Shown here one piece after another: positions 5,067-5,665 of a DNA stretch of 5,665 bases. Each line of letters begins with the position of its first letter. Within the stretch, counting starts at the first letter, position 1. Made by a program: the position numbers and the translations under genes. The notes under the pieces are model-generated. The model made no database searches. It had not been told where the DNA came from and saw only the letters and a program-made list of their open reading frames with translations. This stretch comes from Tannerella sp. GTDB lineage: Bacteria; Bacteroidota; Bacteroidia; Bacteroidales; Tannerellaceae. Location of the stretch: NCBI GenBank assembly GCA_031277235.1, contig JAITMT010000085.1:1-5665 (forward strand). The letters are read 5' to 3'.

Positions 5067-5150
5067 ATGATGTATCAAACTGAAAATAAGAGAATTATCA
5101 ATCCAGATAATAAAAGCCGGCGGATTGCAAATCCGCAGGGACGGAGATAG
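5067..5150 (+). other. Small reading frame carried by the repeat (27 codons), doubtful as a gene
   Basis: Inside the conserved core a frame opens with MMYQTENKRIINP and runs to TAG at 5148-5150. The same opening occurs in copy 3 (3058-3222, 54 codons) and copy 1 (1257-1385, 42 codons, lacking the first Met). In copy 2 the frame at 2270 stops after three codons because CAA has become TAA, and a base is inserted further on. Lengths and C-termini differ between copies, so conservation is probably of nucleotides or RNA shape rather than of a peptide. Start context is not special. Confidence 0.2.
5117..5139 (+). repeat. Second hairpin of repeat copy 4 (REP-like)
   Basis: The inner palindrome GCGGATT-GCA-AATCCGC is perfect (5120-5136). 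The stem extends to ten positions per arm with one G-A mismatch. It is the best formed of the four equivalent hairpins and has the same GCA-centred layout as the separate REP-like palindromes. No T-run follows, so a simple terminator role is unlikely. Confidence 0.7.
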
Positions 5151-5156
5151 ATATAG

Positions 5157-5188
5157 TTTTCATATTTTCAAAAAAAGCATTATCTTTG
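5157..5188 (+). promoter_or_regulatory. Promoter upstream of the ATPase stub and exported-protein gene
   Basis: TATCTTTG (5181-5188) matches the -7 consensus exactly, and TTTT at 5157-5160 sits 20 bases upstream as a weak -33. Just after it, GATATTT-TC-AAATATC (5191-5206) forms a short hairpin in the predicted leader. This promoter would drive the short frame at 5221 and the gene at 5298. Confidence 0.6.
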
Positions 5189-5220
5189 CCGATATTTTCA
5201 AATATCAATTTTTGCAGAAA

Positions 5221-5301
5221 ATGGAATCTTTAATTACCACTTCAGACAGGCTTGTGCAACATGCAAATACCGGCTTTATCCGTTATTCATTAATAAAATG
5301 A
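5221..5301 (+). pseudogene. N-terminal stub of a probable AAA-type ATPase (26 codons)
   Basis: The ATG at 5221, 32 bases after a good -7 box, starts MESLITTSDRLV and continues to GFIRY. It resembles the N-terminus of a Bacteroidota ATPase family in which the next residues lead to a GARGVGKTT-like Walker A. Here the family sequence ends after GFIRY and the frame closes at TGA 5299-5301, overlapping the next ATG by four bases (ATGA). It is best read as the 5' end of a deleted ATPase gene whose promoter and start now lie in front of another gene; translational coupling to that gene is possible. The family match is from memory and covers about 22 residues. Confidence 0.5.
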
Positions 5302-5665
5302 AATATAAAACCCTCATTATCATCTTGTTATTCTTTCAACTATGGAGCAATGACTGCCGATCGCAAGATATACGATCCGGTATTTACAGTTTGCAAAAAA
5401 CAATCGACACAACGCTTCTCCGGCAATGTTTTAAACCATTTGACGGCATAAAAAACGAAACGGAATTACATTTCAAACCATCCTATACTAACCTGATTGA
5501 TAGCGATTTCCTGATTAGCCATGCCGTGGTTGTGAACATAAAAAATGAGTATGGCGAATCTGTCCGGAAAATCGTTTTTCTCAATAATTCCCTTAACGAC
5601 TACACAAAAAGTATCAGGTATAGCGATGATGTCGCAAGAAAATATGTATCGCTGAATTTTAAGGT
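5298..5665 (+). CDS. Exported protein of unknown function, 3' end beyond window
   Basis: The frame from ATG 5298 stays open to the window end (122 codons). It begins with a clear signal peptide: MKYK, a hydrophobic stretch TLIIILLFFQLW, then SNDCRSQ with probable cleavage before D24, giving an exported (periplasmic or surface) protein. The Cys at residue 20 lacks a lipobox, so a lipoprotein is unlikely. The mature part (IYSLQKTIDTTLLRQCFKP, later LISHAVVVNIKNEYGESVRKIVFLNN) alternates strands and turns and suggests a beta-rich fold, but I do not recognise the family. The start overlaps the stop of the ATPase stub and has no independent promoter between them, so it probably uses the promoter at 5157-5188. 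Confidence 0.75.
   Translation, partial: MKYKTLIIILLFFQLWSNDCRSQDIRSGIYSLQKTIDTTLLRQCFKPFDGIKNETELHFKPSYTNLIDSDFLISHAVVVNIKNEYGESVRKIVFLNNSLNDYTKSIRYSDDVARKYVSLNFK

Larger units (their letters stand above)
4952..5147 (+). repeat. Dispersed promoter-bearing repeat, copy 4
   Basis: It begins 13 bases after the Fic stop codon. The head AACGAGCGGTTTAGCATCAG is followed by a perfect first hairpin (4979-4994), the conserved GACAGCGAAAACAGAAAATC, a -7 box (5026-5033), GCAGCGGAAATGTAATCCG, the 28-nt core (5077-5104) and the cleanest second hairpin (5117-5139). It ends near GGGACGGAGATAG, lacks the extended tail of copies 2 and 3, and gives way to a separate promoter at 5157. No cassette gene follows directly; the next item is an ATPase stub. 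Confidence 0.9.

Noticed and set aside
1141..5147. CRISPR array.
   Set aside because: The repeat units are about 200-250 bp, irregularly spaced and separated by whole genes; nothing like short regular repeats with unique spacers is present.
4939..5220. Intrinsic terminator after the Fic gene.
   Set aside because: The hairpins at 4979-4994 and 5117-5139 lack a following T-run and are parts of the dispersed repeat.
1..5665. tRNA or rRNA genes.
   Set aside because: No cloverleaf with a TTC-type T-loop and CCA-side acceptor stem, and no conserved rRNA segment, was seen on either strand.

Overview
The window looks like an accessory stretch of a Bacteroidota (probably Bacteroidales) chromosome or large mobile element. 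The evidence is AT-rich DNA, poor Shine-Dalgarno signals, repeated -7 boxes of the Bacteroidota type (TAnnTTTG), and protein families common in that phylum. TAA and TGA both end genes normally, so the standard bacterial code applies. All supported genes are on the + strand.

Layout: (1) 2-1078, the 3' part of a RecG-like/AlbA_2-type regulator gene, broken by an in-frame TAA at 269-271. (2) 1141-3656, three small orphan genes (1445-1873 unknown; 2419-2922 DUF4304-like; 3234-3656 unknown), each preceded by a copy of one dispersed repeat of about 200-250 bp. (3) 3671-3733, a head-only remnant of that repeat. (4) 3785-4938, a complete Fic-family AMPylase-like gene with a winged-helix tail, a near-ideal Bacteroidota promoter and clustered CGTATC words. 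(5) 4952-5147, a fourth copy of the repeat. (6) 5157-5665, a promoter, the N-terminal stub of an AAA-type ATPase, and the start of a gene for an exported protein that overlaps the stub's stop codon and runs off the window.

The most notable structure is the repeat. Its order is conserved: a head (AACGCGGTTT.GCATCA), a short variable-sequence hairpin, a built-in -7 promoter box, a 28-nt core identical in three copies and one base different in the fourth, and a second hairpin that keeps its stem by G-U or changed pairs. The downstream gene starts soon after. The genes between copies are unrelated to each other. This gives a cassette-like array in which the repeat may supply the promoter and leader for whatever gene lies downstream. 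Other decayed pieces (two ATPase N-terminal stubs, a pair of inverted REP-like palindromes around the first orphan gene, a nonsense-broken regulator) indicate repeated insertion and deletion.

The genes do not form an obvious pathway. The Fic protein, the RecG-like regulator and AAA_14-type ATPase remnants are families often found in variable regions. Roles for the three orphans cannot be assigned from sequence alone.
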